Of a stretch of 64,000 bases of DNA, positions 34,414 to 42,790 are shown one piece after another. The notes under the pieces were generated by a model, which ran no database searches, was not told the origin of the DNA, and saw only the letters and a program-made list of their open reading frames with translations. Source of the stretch: HXMU1420-2 sp034670145 (lineage in GTDB: Bacteria > Pseudomonadota > Alphaproteobacteria > Rhodobacterales > Rhodobacteraceae); NCBI GenBank assembly GCA_034670145.1, contig JAXMOA010000001.1, positions 124,001-188,000 on the forward strand, given 5' to 3'. The position numbers and the translations under genes are program-made. The stretch's first letter is position 1, and each line of letters opens with the position of its first letter.

Positions 34414-35160
34414 ATGACTGTTGATTCCCACATCCCGCCCCGTGGCGCCCTGAGCCTGTTTCTGCGTTTGGGCGGTTGGATTTTGCTGGCCTGTGTTCTG
34501 CCAATCATAGTGCTGTCGCAGATCAGCATATCGCTGGACCGACTGGCCACCCGATTCGAGGCAAACGGCGTATCGACCCAGGCCTTGGTAACGCACCGCC
34601 ATATCGAGGTTTCAACCGACAGTGACGGGGACAAAACCCGCACCTATTGGTTTGATCTGGAATTTGTGCTGGAAAATGGCACACCCTACGCACGGGAAAA
34701 GTCGGTGCCTGTGTCACTCTATGACGCGACCCAAGAGGGCGAGACTTTGGAAGTCATCTATCTGCGGGATGATCCCAACAGGCTGCAAATGTATGCGGGC
34801 GAACATCAAGGGACGTCGCGCGTGATACAGATCATCGCTTTGGTGCTTGCCCTGATCTGGCTGGTCGCCTTCTGGCTGGTCGGGCGCAAAACAGTCGCCG
34901 GGCTGCGGGCGCGCCTTTATGGCGAACGGGTTGAAGTGCCGAGTGAGGGGCTGGTCTCTACGAATGTGACGGTCAACAATCAGCACAGGCATCGGCTGGC
35001 ATGGCGGATGCCTGATGGCACCAAGGGCAAGAGCCTGATGCGCGCAAGGGACAAATTTGATGGGGCCGAGGAAGCGGGTGCCAGTATCACTGTCTACAAG
35101 GGATTGCGGGGCGACTGGTGGGCCGGGGATGTTGGCAACCGGCCGGATCACAGCGGTTGA
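34414..35160 (+). CDS. DUF3592 domain membrane protein
   Basis: A 248-residue protein with two membrane helices (about 13-37 and 138-160). Between them is an extracytoplasmic domain of about 100 residues of the DUF3592 type (ALVTHRHIEVSTDSDGDKTR then TYWFDLEFV, ending in EVIYLRDDPNRLQMY). The C-terminal part (about 165-248) repeats a similar small beta domain. It is divergent from valS with a 110-base gap. Function unknown; the family is found across bacteria without a known role. Confidence 0.8.
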   Translation: MTVDSHIPPRGALSLFLRLGGWILLACVLPIIVLSQISISLDRLATRFEANGVSTQALVTHRHIEVSTDSDGDKTRTYWFDLEFVLENGTPYAREKSVPVSLYDATQEGETLEVIYLRDDPNRLQMYAGEHQGTSRVIQIIALVLALIWLVAFWLVGRKTVAGLRARLYGERVEVPSEGLVSTNVTVNNQHRHRLAWRMPDGTKGKSLMRARDKFDGAEEAGASITVYKGLRGDWWAGDVGNRPDHSG

Positions 35161-35191
35161 GACCGGATCAGAACCTGCGACCCATTGCCGG

Positions 35192-35932
35192 TCAGGCTCG
35201 GCCAGACAGTGCGAACCGTTCGTGGAAATAGGCCTCTACCCGGTCATAGGCCGGTTGGTGAAAATGCAATGTCAAAAGGGAATGATCGTCGCCTTCATAC
35301 TCCACAGTCTCCAGATCGTCGCCAAAGGCGCGCTGCATTGCTGCAAACAAAGCATCTGGCACCAGTTTGTCCCCCTTGAATCGCATGGCAAGGGCTGGGC
35401 CCTTTTTGGCCATGCCGGCCCTGGCGGCAGCAATATCCTGATCGGACATATGCAGTTGGCCTTTGGAAAAGGCCGGCAGGGCAGGCTGACTGGCAACACC
35501 GCCCAGGACGGTATCCTCGGCCATCAGGGTCAGTGCGAAACTGCCGGTCAGACACATGCCGATAACGCCCACTCCTTTGGCCGCGTCGCGTTCGCGAATA
35601 TGGCGGGCCAGGGCGCGAAACCAATCCGCAAATGGGCTTTGCCGCCCGCGCAGAAACATGTTGATCTCGCGGCGGACGCATAACATCCTGATTGTGTTGC
35701 GGACCATTGTGACCTTGCCAAAGGTACCCAGGAAGTGTGGCAGGTAGACCCTAAAACCGGCGGCAACCAATCGATCCAGCAAGGCCAGGGTTTCTGGCCC
35801 GATGCCCGGAAGTTCCTGCATCAAAAGGATCGGCGGGCCGTCCCCTTTGACATAGACTTCGTAGGACGCTTCGCGCCCATTGGACATCTGGGCCGTGAAA
35901 GTGAACGTCGAGTTGGGAAAAAACTCAGGCAT
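35192..35932 (-). CDS. Dienelactone hydrolase family protein
   Basis: A 246-residue alpha/beta hydrolase of the dienelactone hydrolase group. The nucleophile is Cys127 in GVIGMCLTGSFAL, the acid is probably Asp in FKGDKLVPDA, and the base is His in GDDHSLLTLH, in the order known for the family. It overlaps the upstream HD-domain gene by 8 bases, so the two are translated together. True dienelactone hydrolysis is not implied, since no aromatic ring-cleavage genes lie nearby. Confidence 0.87.
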   Translation of the reverse strand: MPEFFPNSTFTFTAQMSNGREASYEVYVKGDGPPILLMQELPGIGPETLALLDRLVAAGFRVYLPHFLGTFGKVTMVRNTIRMLCVRREINMFLRGRQSPFADWFRALARHIRERDAAKGVGVIGMCLTGSFALTLMAEDTVLGGVASQPALPAFSKGQLHMSDQDIAAARAGMAKKGPALAMRFKGDKLVPDALFAAMQRAFGDDLETVEYEGDDHSLLTLHFHQPAYDRVEAYFHERFALSGRA

Positions 35933-36548
35933 GCCTCTCCGTTGCTACGGCCGCATTGACCAGCGGTTCGCGGGCTCCGGGGCGAATGACCCCGGCATCA
36001 TAAGCGGGCCGTGCAAATACTTCGTGGACCATTGGCGCGAAAAAGTCGAGCGGAAGATCATCATAGTCGGGATCGAACGATGCCTGATCCCAACGTTCGC
36101 AAAAGATCACGTTGTCTTCGAAGTAAGGTGATCCCCGATGGCGTTCGCGCTTGTTCTGGTCGAATCCCTCCAACAGGTGCCCGTAATACAGCAACTGAAA
36201 GTCACCATGGGTCTGCACGACCCAGGTGCATTGTTCGCGCACGAAAGGTTTCAGAATTGTGGCGGCATATTCGTCGTGATTATAGGGTGCGTAGATATCA
36301 CCGATATCGTGCAAGAGCGTGGCGACGACCCAGTCGATATCCGCCCCATCCCGCCAGGCCCGTGTCGCAGATTGCACCGAATGCCCCAGGCGCGTGACCT
36401 GATAGCCCGAGAGGCTTGCATCCAGATCCACCATCGCAGTCAGCAAGCGATCTGCTGTGCCTTTGGTATATTCAACCTCGTGACTGTTGAGAAATTCATA
36501 TTCCTCTTTGGTCCCATCTTTCATCTGGGTGAAATTCACGCGCTCCAT
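35925..36548 (-). CDS. HD-domain protein, possible PhnZ/TmpB-like oxygenase
   Basis: A 207-residue HD-fold protein with potential metal ligands His56 (RLGHSVQSA), His80-Asp81 (TLLHDIGDIY), His91 (NHDEY) and His114 (QTHGDFQ). The arrangement and the GHSVQSA motif resemble the di-iron oxygenases PhnZ and TmpB that cleave phosphonates, rather than the usual HD phosphohydrolases. No other phosphonate genes are present, so the assignment is tentative. It overlaps the hydrolase gene downstream. An open frame of 75 codons ends exactly at its start (TGATG). Confidence 0.75.
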   Translation of the reverse strand: MERVNFTQMKDGTKEEYEFLNSHEVEYTKGTADRLLTAMVDLDASLSGYQVTRLGHSVQSATRAWRDGADIDWVVATLLHDIGDIYAPYNHDEYAATILKPFVREQCTWVVQTHGDFQLLYYGHLLEGFDQNKRERHRGSPYFEDNVIFCERWDQASFDPDYDDLPLDFFAPMVHEVFARPAYDAGVIRPGAREPLVNAAVATERHA

Positions 36549-36959
36549 CAGCTTTTCCCGTACAAGTTGGCGGCCGAATTGCCCTTGGCTTTGCTCGTCA
36601 AAGCCTGTGTTTGATCTTGGCGGATTTCCTTGCAGACTGCTAGTGAGTCGAGGAGGCGGGTTCCTTGATTGGTCAGCGTTGGACCCGGGCGCGATATGCG
36701 TTCAGACGGATATGAGCGGGTTTTCGAGAGGGTAACGAAAATTCTGCGAATTTTCTGACGGCCGCAACGTCGCATATGTCACGCAGGCAAGAGCGTGGCC
36801 AGACCTTGTTTTGGGTTGTTTCAAACGCCTAATCGGGCGCCTTTGTCCAAAACCCGGACACCAAAACCGCCCGAGACCTGGAGGCAGCGCCCGGGCTCTC
36901 TGGACATTGTCAACTTGCAGGCTAGTGTCGCCCATAATCAGTTTCCGGAGGGCGCGATC
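36549..36959. other. 411-base gap with palindrome and a doubtful short frame
   Basis: The gap between the divergent HD-domain and CoxL-like genes holds no gene I can support. A minus-strand frame (36548-36775) ending at the HD start has no internal ATG, GTG or TTG with a ribosome site and crosses the palindrome at 36737-36755, so it may be a leader or remnant. The promoter of the CoxL-like gene must lie here; its ribosome site GGAGG is about 9 bases before ATG 36960. Confidence 0.5.
36737..36755. repeat. Recurring palindrome GAAAATTC-TGC-GAATTTTC, copy 1
   Basis: Perfect 8-bp arms around TGC in the intergenic gap before the CoxL-like gene. A near-identical palindrome (GCA spacer) is at 40284-40302 and a related one at 58776-58796. 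All three share the core TTCTGCGAA or its complement. Confidence 0.75.
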
Positions 36960-39257
36960 ATGGAAAAATTCGGCAAGAGTCAACCAGTCAGGCGATTTGA
37001 AGATGTCCGGCTGTTGACCGGTGAAGGCAACTATGTGGATGACACGGCACCGGAAGGTGCTTTGTTTGCGTTTTTCTTGCGCAGTTCCGTTGCGCATGGG
37101 GAGATCACCACGCTTGACGTAGACGACGCACGTGCAGCCGAGGGCGTGCATCTGGTTCTGACCAGCAGCGATCTGGATGACGCTGGGCTAAAGAACGCGA
37201 TGGACGGCACCACGGTTGACAATCGCGATGGCAGCAAGGGCGCAGCCCCCGTTCGGCCGATCCTGGCCAAAGGCAGAGTCAGATTTGTCGGCGAGCCGGT
37301 GGCAATGATTGTAGCCGAGACCCTGGATCAGGCCAAAGATGCCGCTGAATTGATCGAGTTTGATACAGACGATCTGCCGGTGAAACTGGATCTGTCCCAG
37401 GGCGGTGAAACCCTGCACGACGAAGCCCCGGACAACCGTGCCTTTGACTGGGCGGTCGGGGACGAAGATGCGTCCGCTCAGGCCTTTGCCGAGGCCGCCC
37501 GAACCGTGACGCTGGAAGTGGTGGACAACCGCATCATCGCCAACTCGATGGAGCCGCGCGGGTGTTTTGCCGAATGGGATGGCACCCGGCTGCATCTCAG
37601 CTATTCCGGCCAGGGTGTTTGGGGCATGAAGGCGCAGGTCGTCGACAAACTGGGGCTGGACGCCGAGAATGTCCGCGTCACGACGGGTGATGTTGGCGGT
37701 GGATTCGGCATGAAGGCCATGCCCTACCCAGAATACCTGGTGGTGGCACAGGCCGCGCGGGCTTTGGGTTTGCCCGTGCGCTGGATGTCGGAACGGACCG
37801 AAGCCATGCTCACCGATCAGCATGGCCGGGATCTGGTCACTACAGCAGAGCTGGCTTTTGATGCCGATAACCGGATCACCGCGTACCGGGTTCACAACCG
37901 GATGAATATGGGGGCATACAACAGCCACTTTGGTCAGGCCATTCAAACCATGTTGTTTTCGCGCGTTGTGATGGGCGTTTATGATGTTCAGAATGTGTAT
38001 TTGCGCACCGAAGGGTTTTACACCAATACAACCCAAGTCGACGCCTATCGCGGCGCGGGCCGCCCCGAAGCGATCTTTGTGCTGGAATGCGTGATGGACA
38101 GGGCCGCCCGGGAGCTGGGAGTCGATGGCTGGGATCTGCGTCGCAAGAACTTCATTGCGCCAGATAATTTCCCCTACCTTTCGGCCACAGGCGAAACCTA
38201 TGACGTGGGCGAGTTTGACAAGGTTCTGACCCGTGCGGGCGAAGAAGCCGATGCAACCGGTTTTGCCGCGCGCAAGGCCGCCGATCGCGCACGCGGGCTG
38301 CTGCGTGGCCAGGGGCTGTGCTATTATATCGAGTCCATCCTGGGTGACCCGGCAGAAACCGCCAAGGTCGAATTTCACGAGGATGGCACGGCTTCGATCT
38401 ATGTTGGCACACAGTCCAACGGTCAGGGGCATGAAACAGTTTACGCGCAATTCCTGGCGGATCAGACCGGTATGCCGGTCGACCATATCACAGTGGTGCA
38501 AGGTGACAGTGACCGCATCGCCCAAGGCGGCGGCACTGGCGGTTCGCGCTCGGTCACGACCCAGACCAACGCCACATTGGCCACGGTCTCTAAAATGATC
38601 GAGGCGTTTACACCCTTCCTGGCCGAAAAGATGGGGGTCGACGAAAAAGAGATCACCTTTGACGCCGAAACCTTCCGCGCCGCGGGTTCCAACCTGACAC
38701 CCAGTTTGCTGGAAGCCGCCGAAATGGCACGTGCCGATGGCCGAATGGATCTGCTGCAACACGAGGCCCGCGCCACATTGCCTGGCCGCAGTTACCCCAA
38801 CGGGGCGCATGTCGCCGAAGTGCTGATCGATCCGGACACCGGACTGGTGACACTGGATCGCTACACGGTGGTGGATGATTTCGGAAACCTTATCAATCCG
38901 CTCCTCGCCGAAGGTCAGGTGCATGGCGGTGTGGTCCAAGGGGTCGGTCAGGCGCTGACAGAACACGTTGCCTATGACGACGAAGGCCAGCTGCTCACCG
39001 CAACGTTTATGGATTATGCCTTGCCGCGGGCCGCCGACGTCCCCAATATCGGTTTCACACCAGAGCCTGTGCCATCCACAGCCAACCCGATGGGAATGAA
39101 AGGCTGCGGCGAAGCGGGAACGGTGGGCGCAATGGCTGCGATGCAAAATGCGGTCATCGACGCGCTGTGGGATAGCGGTGTGCGACAGGCGGATATGCCG
39201 TTCACACCACAACGTGTGTGGGAAGTGTTAAGGGATGCTCCTCAAGCGGCTGAGTAA
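36960..39257 (+). CDS. Molybdopterin-binding subunit, form II CoxL-like
   Basis: A 765-residue large subunit of the xanthine dehydrogenase/CO dehydrogenase family. The active-site loop AYRGAGR at 362-368 is the form II signature; true CO dehydrogenase (form I) has AYxCSFR. GGGFGMKAMPYPEY, QSNGQGHETVYAQ, RIAQGGGTGGSR and the final GCGEAGTVGAM with the catalytic Glu are present. No medium (FAD) or small (2Fe-2S) subunit gene is adjacent. The start is at ATG 36960 with GGAGG upstream. The substrate is unknown; CO oxidation is unlikely. Confidence 0.88.
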   Translation: MEKFGKSQPVRRFEDVRLLTGEGNYVDDTAPEGALFAFFLRSSVAHGEITTLDVDDARAAEGVHLVLTSSDLDDAGLKNAMDGTTVDNRDGSKGAAPVRPILAKGRVRFVGEPVAMIVAETLDQAKDAAELIEFDTDDLPVKLDLSQGGETLHDEAPDNRAFDWAVGDEDASAQAFAEAARTVTLEVVDNRIIANSMEPRGCFAEWDGTRLHLSYSGQGVWGMKAQVVDKLGLDAENVRVTTGDVGGGFGMKAMPYPEYLVVAQAARALGLPVRWMSERTEAMLTDQHGRDLVTTAELAFDADNRITAYRVHNRMNMGAYNSHFGQAIQTMLFSRVVMGVYDVQNVYLRTEGFYTNTTQVDAYRGAGRPEAIFVLECVMDRAARELGVDGWDLRRKNFIAPDNFPYLSATGETYDVGEFDKVLTRAGEEADATGFAARKAADRARGLLRGQGLCYYIESILGDPAETAKVEFHEDGTASIYVGTQSNGQGHETVYAQFLADQTGMPVDHITVVQGDSDRIAQGGGTGGSRSVTTQTNATLATVSKMIEAFTPFLAEKMGVDEKEITFDAETFRAAGSNLTPSLLEAAEMARADGRMDLLQHEARATLPGRSYPNGAHVAEVLIDPDTGLVTLDRYTVVDDFGNLINPLLAEGQVHGGVVQGVGQALTEHVAYDDEGQLLTATFMDYALPRAADVPNIGFTPEPVPSTANPMGMKGCGEAGTVGAMAAMQNAVIDALWDSGVRQADMPFTPQRVWEVLRDAPQAAE

Positions 39258-40341
39258 AAGACTGCTGGGATGGTTCGCACAACCGCTGCGAACCGAACAT
39301 TCCAACGAAACGAAACCGCGCGGATCGCAGATCCATGTGATCATTCTGGATGGCACCATGTCCACGCTAGAACGGGGACATGAAACCCACGCGGGCGTGC
39401 TCTACCGGCTGTGCTGTGAACGCCGGCCCCAAATGTCGGTCTTTTACGAGGCCGGCATTCAATGGCACAGCTGGAGGCGCACACCGGATGTCCTGCTGGG
39501 CCGGGGCATCAATCAACAAATCTGCAAGGCTTATGGCTATCTCGCCTCCCGCTACCGGCCCGGAGACCGGATCTTTCTGATCGGCTATTCCAGAGGCGCT
39601 TATGCGGTGCGCTCATTGGCAGGGGTGATTGACCTCGTGGGATTGCTCAAGGCCGAGCACGCAAATATGCGCAATATCCGCACAGTATATCGTCACTATA
39701 AATTGGCCCCGCAAAGCGCGACGGCAAAACTGTTCAAGGACAAATTTTGCCACAGTCAGACACCGATCGAAATGGTGGGCGTCTGGGACACGGTAAAGGC
39801 ACTGGGATTACGCCTGCCCATCTTGCGCAAATTTACCCAGACCCGGCACGCATACCACAACCACACACTTGGTCACGGTATTCGCAACGGCTATCAGGCC
39901 CTGGCACTGGACGAAACACGCGAGGTGTACAACCCGGTGATGTGGGAGGATGAGCCAGGTTTTCCCGGACATGTAGAACAGGTTTGGTTTCGCGGTTCAC
40001 ACGGCGATGTGGGCGGACAACTCAGCGGGTTCGAGGCTGCCCGCCCTTTGGCCAACATCTCGCTGATGTGGATGTTGGACAAGGCCGCAGACCGCGGCCT
40101 CCCCCTGCCCGAAAACTGGCGTGCACGGTTTTACACCGATGCAACCGCGCCCTCATCCGGCACGTGGAGAGGATGGGCAAAAATCTTCTTGTGGCGTCAT
40201 CGACGCCAGGTCGGCAGGTTTTCTTCAGAACAAATCCACCCAACAGCAAATCCTGAAACCCACAGACCCTCACGCCTCAGCCAGAAAATTCGCAGAATTT
40301 TCGTGAACACGCCGCACCCAACCACAGATAGTGAAACCTAA
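39235..40341 (+). CDS. DUF2235 domain protein (putative alpha/beta hydrolase)
   Basis: A 368-residue protein of the DUF2235 family, related to phospholipase-like Tle1 hydrolases. The nucleophile Ser is in FLIGYSRGAYAVRSLAG, VGVWDTVKALG follows, and a His is in RGSHGDVGGQLSG, together giving a plausible catalytic triad. The start overlaps the CoxL-like gene by 23 bases, with AAGGG immediately upstream. Its last codons run through a copy of the recurring palindrome (40284-40302), so the original C-terminus may have been shorter. Substrate unknown. Confidence 0.82.
   Translation: MLLKRLSKRLLGWFAQPLRTEHSNETKPRGSQIHVIILDGTMSTLERGHETHAGVLYRLCCERRPQMSVFYEAGIQWHSWRRTPDVLLGRGINQQICKAYGYLASRYRPGDRIFLIGYSRGAYAVRSLAGVIDLVGLLKAEHANMRNIRTVYRHYKLAPQSATAKLFKDKFCHSQTPIEMVGVWDTVKALGLRLPILRKFTQTRHAYHNHTLGHGIRNGYQALALDETREVYNPVMWEDEPGFPGHVEQVWFRGSHGDVGGQLSGFEAARPLANISLMWMLDKAADRGLPLPENWRARFYTDATAPSSGTWRGWAKIFLWRHRRQVGRFSSEQIHPTANPETHRPSRLSQKIRRIFVNTPHPTTDSET
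40284..40302. repeat. Recurring palindrome GAAAATTC-GCA-GAATTTTC, copy 2
   Basis: Perfect 8-bp arms around GCA. It lies in the last codons of the DUF2235 gene and is the complementary-orientation version of the copy at 36737-36755. The two copies bracket the CoxL-like/DUF2235 gene pair. Confidence 0.75.
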
Positions 40342-40355
40342 GAGCGGACATCCGT

Positions 40356-40829
40356 TCACCCCCGCAATACAATACACGTGGTAGACCCAGTGGCATAAAG
40401 CTTGCCGTCCTCAATCCCACGGATCTCCCCATGCGCCACCATGGTCGACCGGCCAGCGTGATCCACTTGCGAAACACATTCCGTCATCATGCCCATGGGC
40501 ACGCCACGCACCAGATTAACCTTGTATTCCAATGTCGTATATCCCTGCCCGACAGGCAGCATCGTCATGGCCGCACAGCCCATCGCACTGTCCAGCAAAA
40601 CGCCATACCAACCGCCATGCACGGACCCCATAGGGTTCAACGCATCAAAGCCGGGCGCGCCGCGAAACGCCACGCGCCCCTCTTCAACATGATGCAGGTG
40701 GTACCCTAACGTTCGTGCAATAGGCGCCGCGGGCAACCGCCCGTCCAGTACCCGCTGCATGAACTCCAATCCGGACAGCGACCGCATGTCCTCCCGGCTC
40801 GGCAATCCGCCGGGCTCATCCACAAACAT
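40356..40829 (-). CDS. PaaI-type hotdog-fold thioesterase
   Basis: A 157-residue hotdog thioesterase, the third in the window. The HGG motif is in NPMGSVHGGWYGVLLDSAMG, followed by the strand TLEYKVNLVRGVPMG. The frame is open upstream to 40943, but ATG 40829 has GGAG about 9 bases before it and gives family length. It is convergent with the DUF2235 gene, 14 bases from its end, and lies downstream of metF on the same strand. Substrate unknown. Confidence 0.86.
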   Translation of the reverse strand: MFVDEPGGLPSREDMRSLSGLEFMQRVLDGRLPAAPIARTLGYHLHHVEEGRVAFRGAPGFDALNPMGSVHGGWYGVLLDSAMGCAAMTMLPVGQGYTTLEYKVNLVRGVPMGMMTECVSQVDHAGRSTMVAHGEIRGIEDGKLYATGSTTCIVLRG

Positions 40830-40891
40830 GCCGCTTTCTCCACCAGACCTAGTCGGAGGCAGGCTACCCGCCGATTTCGCGCTCGCAAGCC

Positions 40892-41758
40892 TTACGCGAC
40901 GTTGCGCAGGTCCACCGCCGGAGAGATACCCAAAGCCATGCACACTTCGCGTGTCAGATGCGGCTTGTTCAATGTGTAAAAATGCAGATTTTCCACACCT
41001 TCATCCAACAAGTCGCTGCACAATTCGGTGCAATGCGTGATTGCCAGCAAATCGTGGCGATCATCGCGTTCCGCTTTGACAAATGCATCCGCCAACCAAG
41101 CCGGCACAGGCGTGCCACACCTTTTCGCAAACCGCTGGGTGCCGCCCCAATTCTCGATTGGCAAGATACCCGGCGTAATCGGTGCCGTTATTCCTGCCGC
41201 CGCACAGGCATCGCGGAACCGCAAAAACGTATCGGCCTCAAAAAAGAACTGCGTCAAGGCCTCGGTTGCGCCAGCATCCAGCTTGCGCTTGAGCCAGTCC
41301 ACATCCGCCGCCAGATCCTGCGCCTCCGGATGCACATCCGGATAGGCCCCCACCCGGATCGAATCCCAGCCGCGCGCGGCGAGCGCAGAGATCAATTCGC
41401 AACTGTCGGCAAACCCGTCAGGATGCGCCGTAAACCCATCCGCGCCAGCTGGCGGATCCCCCCGCAGCGCCACCAGATCGCGCACACCGGCTGCCGCAAA
41501 CTTGTCCGCGATCTCCAATGTCTCGGTGCGGCTGGCCGCAACACATGTCAAATGCGCCGCCACGGACAACCCTGACGTGGCCTGCAACGCCACAACCGCT
41601 TCCTGAGTCAATTCGCGCGTCGTGCCCCCGGCGCCATAGGTCACCGATACAAACTTCGGATCCAAAGGCGCCAGCGCCCGCACAGTATCATGCAACCGAA
41701 AACTGGCTTCGATCGAACGCGGCGGGAAAAACTCAAAAGAAATGGCGGGCACGGGCAT
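40892..41758 (-). CDS. metF: 5,10-methylenetetrahydrofolate reductase
   Basis: A 288-residue flavoenzyme that makes 5-methyltetrahydrofolate for methionine synthesis. The family start ISFEFFPPRS, the substrate-binding SVTYGAGGTTRE, FAAAGVRDLVALRGDPP and FFFEADTFLRF are all present at the expected places. The start at 41758 follows the family; the frame is open further but the extra residues are not family-like. It is divergent from a LysR-type regulator, the usual MetR arrangement, and shares an operator region with it (41788-41815). Confidence 0.93.
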   Translation of the reverse strand: MPVPAISFEFFPPRSIEASFRLHDTVRALAPLDPKFVSVTYGAGGTTRELTQEAVVALQATSGLSVAAHLTCVAASRTETLEIADKFAAAGVRDLVALRGDPPAGADGFTAHPDGFADSCELISALAARGWDSIRVGAYPDVHPEAQDLAADVDWLKRKLDAGATEALTQFFFEADTFLRFRDACAAAGITAPITPGILPIENWGGTQRFAKRCGTPVPAWLADAFVKAERDDRHDLLAITHCTELCSDLLDEGVENLHFYTLNKPHLTREVCMALGISPAVDLRNVA

Positions 41759-41787
41759 GAAGGGTCCAATCGGTTGTTGCACCTTGC

Positions 41788-41815
41788 TTGTCTCATGCCT
41801 GCAATTGTGAGACAA
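41788..41815. promoter_or_regulatory. Inverted repeat in the metF/metR intergenic region
   Basis: TTGTCTCA and TGAGACAA form a perfect 8-bp inverted repeat with 12 bases between, followed by another TCTCA half-site near 41825. It lies 30 bases from the metF start and 40 bases from the metR start. The position and two-fold symmetry fit a LysR-type (MetR) binding site that controls both genes. Confidence 0.65.
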
Positions 41816-41854
41816 TTTCATAATTCTCAACATCAACATGAGCCGCACAACATT

Positions 41855-42760
41855 ATGCACCTGGAATTTCGTCATCTGCGCAGCATCAAGGCCATCCATG
41901 TCAATGGCAGCCTGGCCAAAGCCGCCGATCAGTTGCACATCACGCAAAGTGCGCTGAGCCATCAGATCAAGGGTCTGGAGGAACAAACCGGTGTTGAACT
42001 CTTTATCAGGCGATCAAAACCCATGCGCCTCTCTGCCGCCGGTATGCGCCTGTTGCGCCTGGCAGATCAGGTCCTGCCCCAGATAGAGGCCGCAACGGCC
42101 GAATTTGCCTCTCTGCGCGATGGCAAGTCGGGCCGGATGCATATCGCCATCGAATGCCATGCCTGCTTTGAGTGGCTGTTTCCCGTGCTCGAAGGCTTTC
42201 GCAAGAACTGGGCCGATGTCGATGTCGACATCCGCCCCGGCCTCGCCTTTGACGCCCTGCCCGCGCTCCAGCGTGAAGATGTGGATCTCGTGGTCTCTTC
42301 CGATCCGGAGTCTCTGCCTGGAATCGAATTTGTAGAACTGTTTGACTATGCGCCGGTCTTTGTCGCCTCTGCCCAACATCCGCTGGCGGCCAAATCCCAT
42401 ATCGACGCTCAGGACTTCAGGGACCAAACCCTCATCACCTACCCCGTCGAGAGATCCCGGCTGGATCTGTTCAGCCAATTGCTTATTCCTGCCAAGGTCG
42501 AGCCCGCAGCGATCCGGCAGGTCGAACTGACCGCCGTCATACTGTTGTTGGTTGCCTCCAACCGCGGTGTTTCCGTCTTGCCCGACTGGGTCGTGCGCGA
42601 GGTCAAATACAGCTCGGACTACGTGACCCGGCCTCTGACCGCCCAAGGGCTGACCCGCCGCCTCTACGCAGCCGTGCGCCAGGATGACCTTGACAAAGGC
42701 TATGTCCAGGAACTTATCCGCCTGGCCCGCGTCGAAGCCCGCAAGTTGCAATCCGCCTAA
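41855..42760 (+). CDS. metR: LysR family regulator, probable MetR
   Basis: A 301-residue LysR-type activator. The N-terminal winged helix (residues about 5-62, SLAKAADQLHITQSALSHQI) is followed by a periplasmic-binding-like effector domain (about 90-295). In Enterobacteria MetR responds to homocysteine. The divergent metF and the beginning MHLEFRHLRSIKAIHVNGSL are typical of alphaproteobacterial MetR. ATG 41855 is used; the frame is open upstream through the metF promoter. Its 3' end is convergent with the exporter gene. Confidence 0.88.
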   Translation: MHLEFRHLRSIKAIHVNGSLAKAADQLHITQSALSHQIKGLEEQTGVELFIRRSKPMRLSAAGMRLLRLADQVLPQIEAATAEFASLRDGKSGRMHIAIECHACFEWLFPVLEGFRKNWADVDVDIRPGLAFDALPALQREDVDLVVSSDPESLPGIEFVELFDYAPVFVASAQHPLAAKSHIDAQDFRDQTLITYPVERSRLDLFSQLLIPAKVEPAAIRQVELTAVILLLVASNRGVSVLPDWVVREVKYSSDYVTRPLTAQGLTRRLYAAVRQDDLDKGYVQELIRLARVEARKLQSA

Positions 42761-42790
42761 GTTTCACGCCCTCGGATCTCTGGCCCGGGT

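Noticed and set aside
36548..36775. 75-codon minus-strand frame ending exactly at the HD-domain gene start
   Set aside because: The TGATG junction is suggestive, but there is no supported start codon and the frame crosses a palindromic repeat, so I treat it as a leader or remnant at most.
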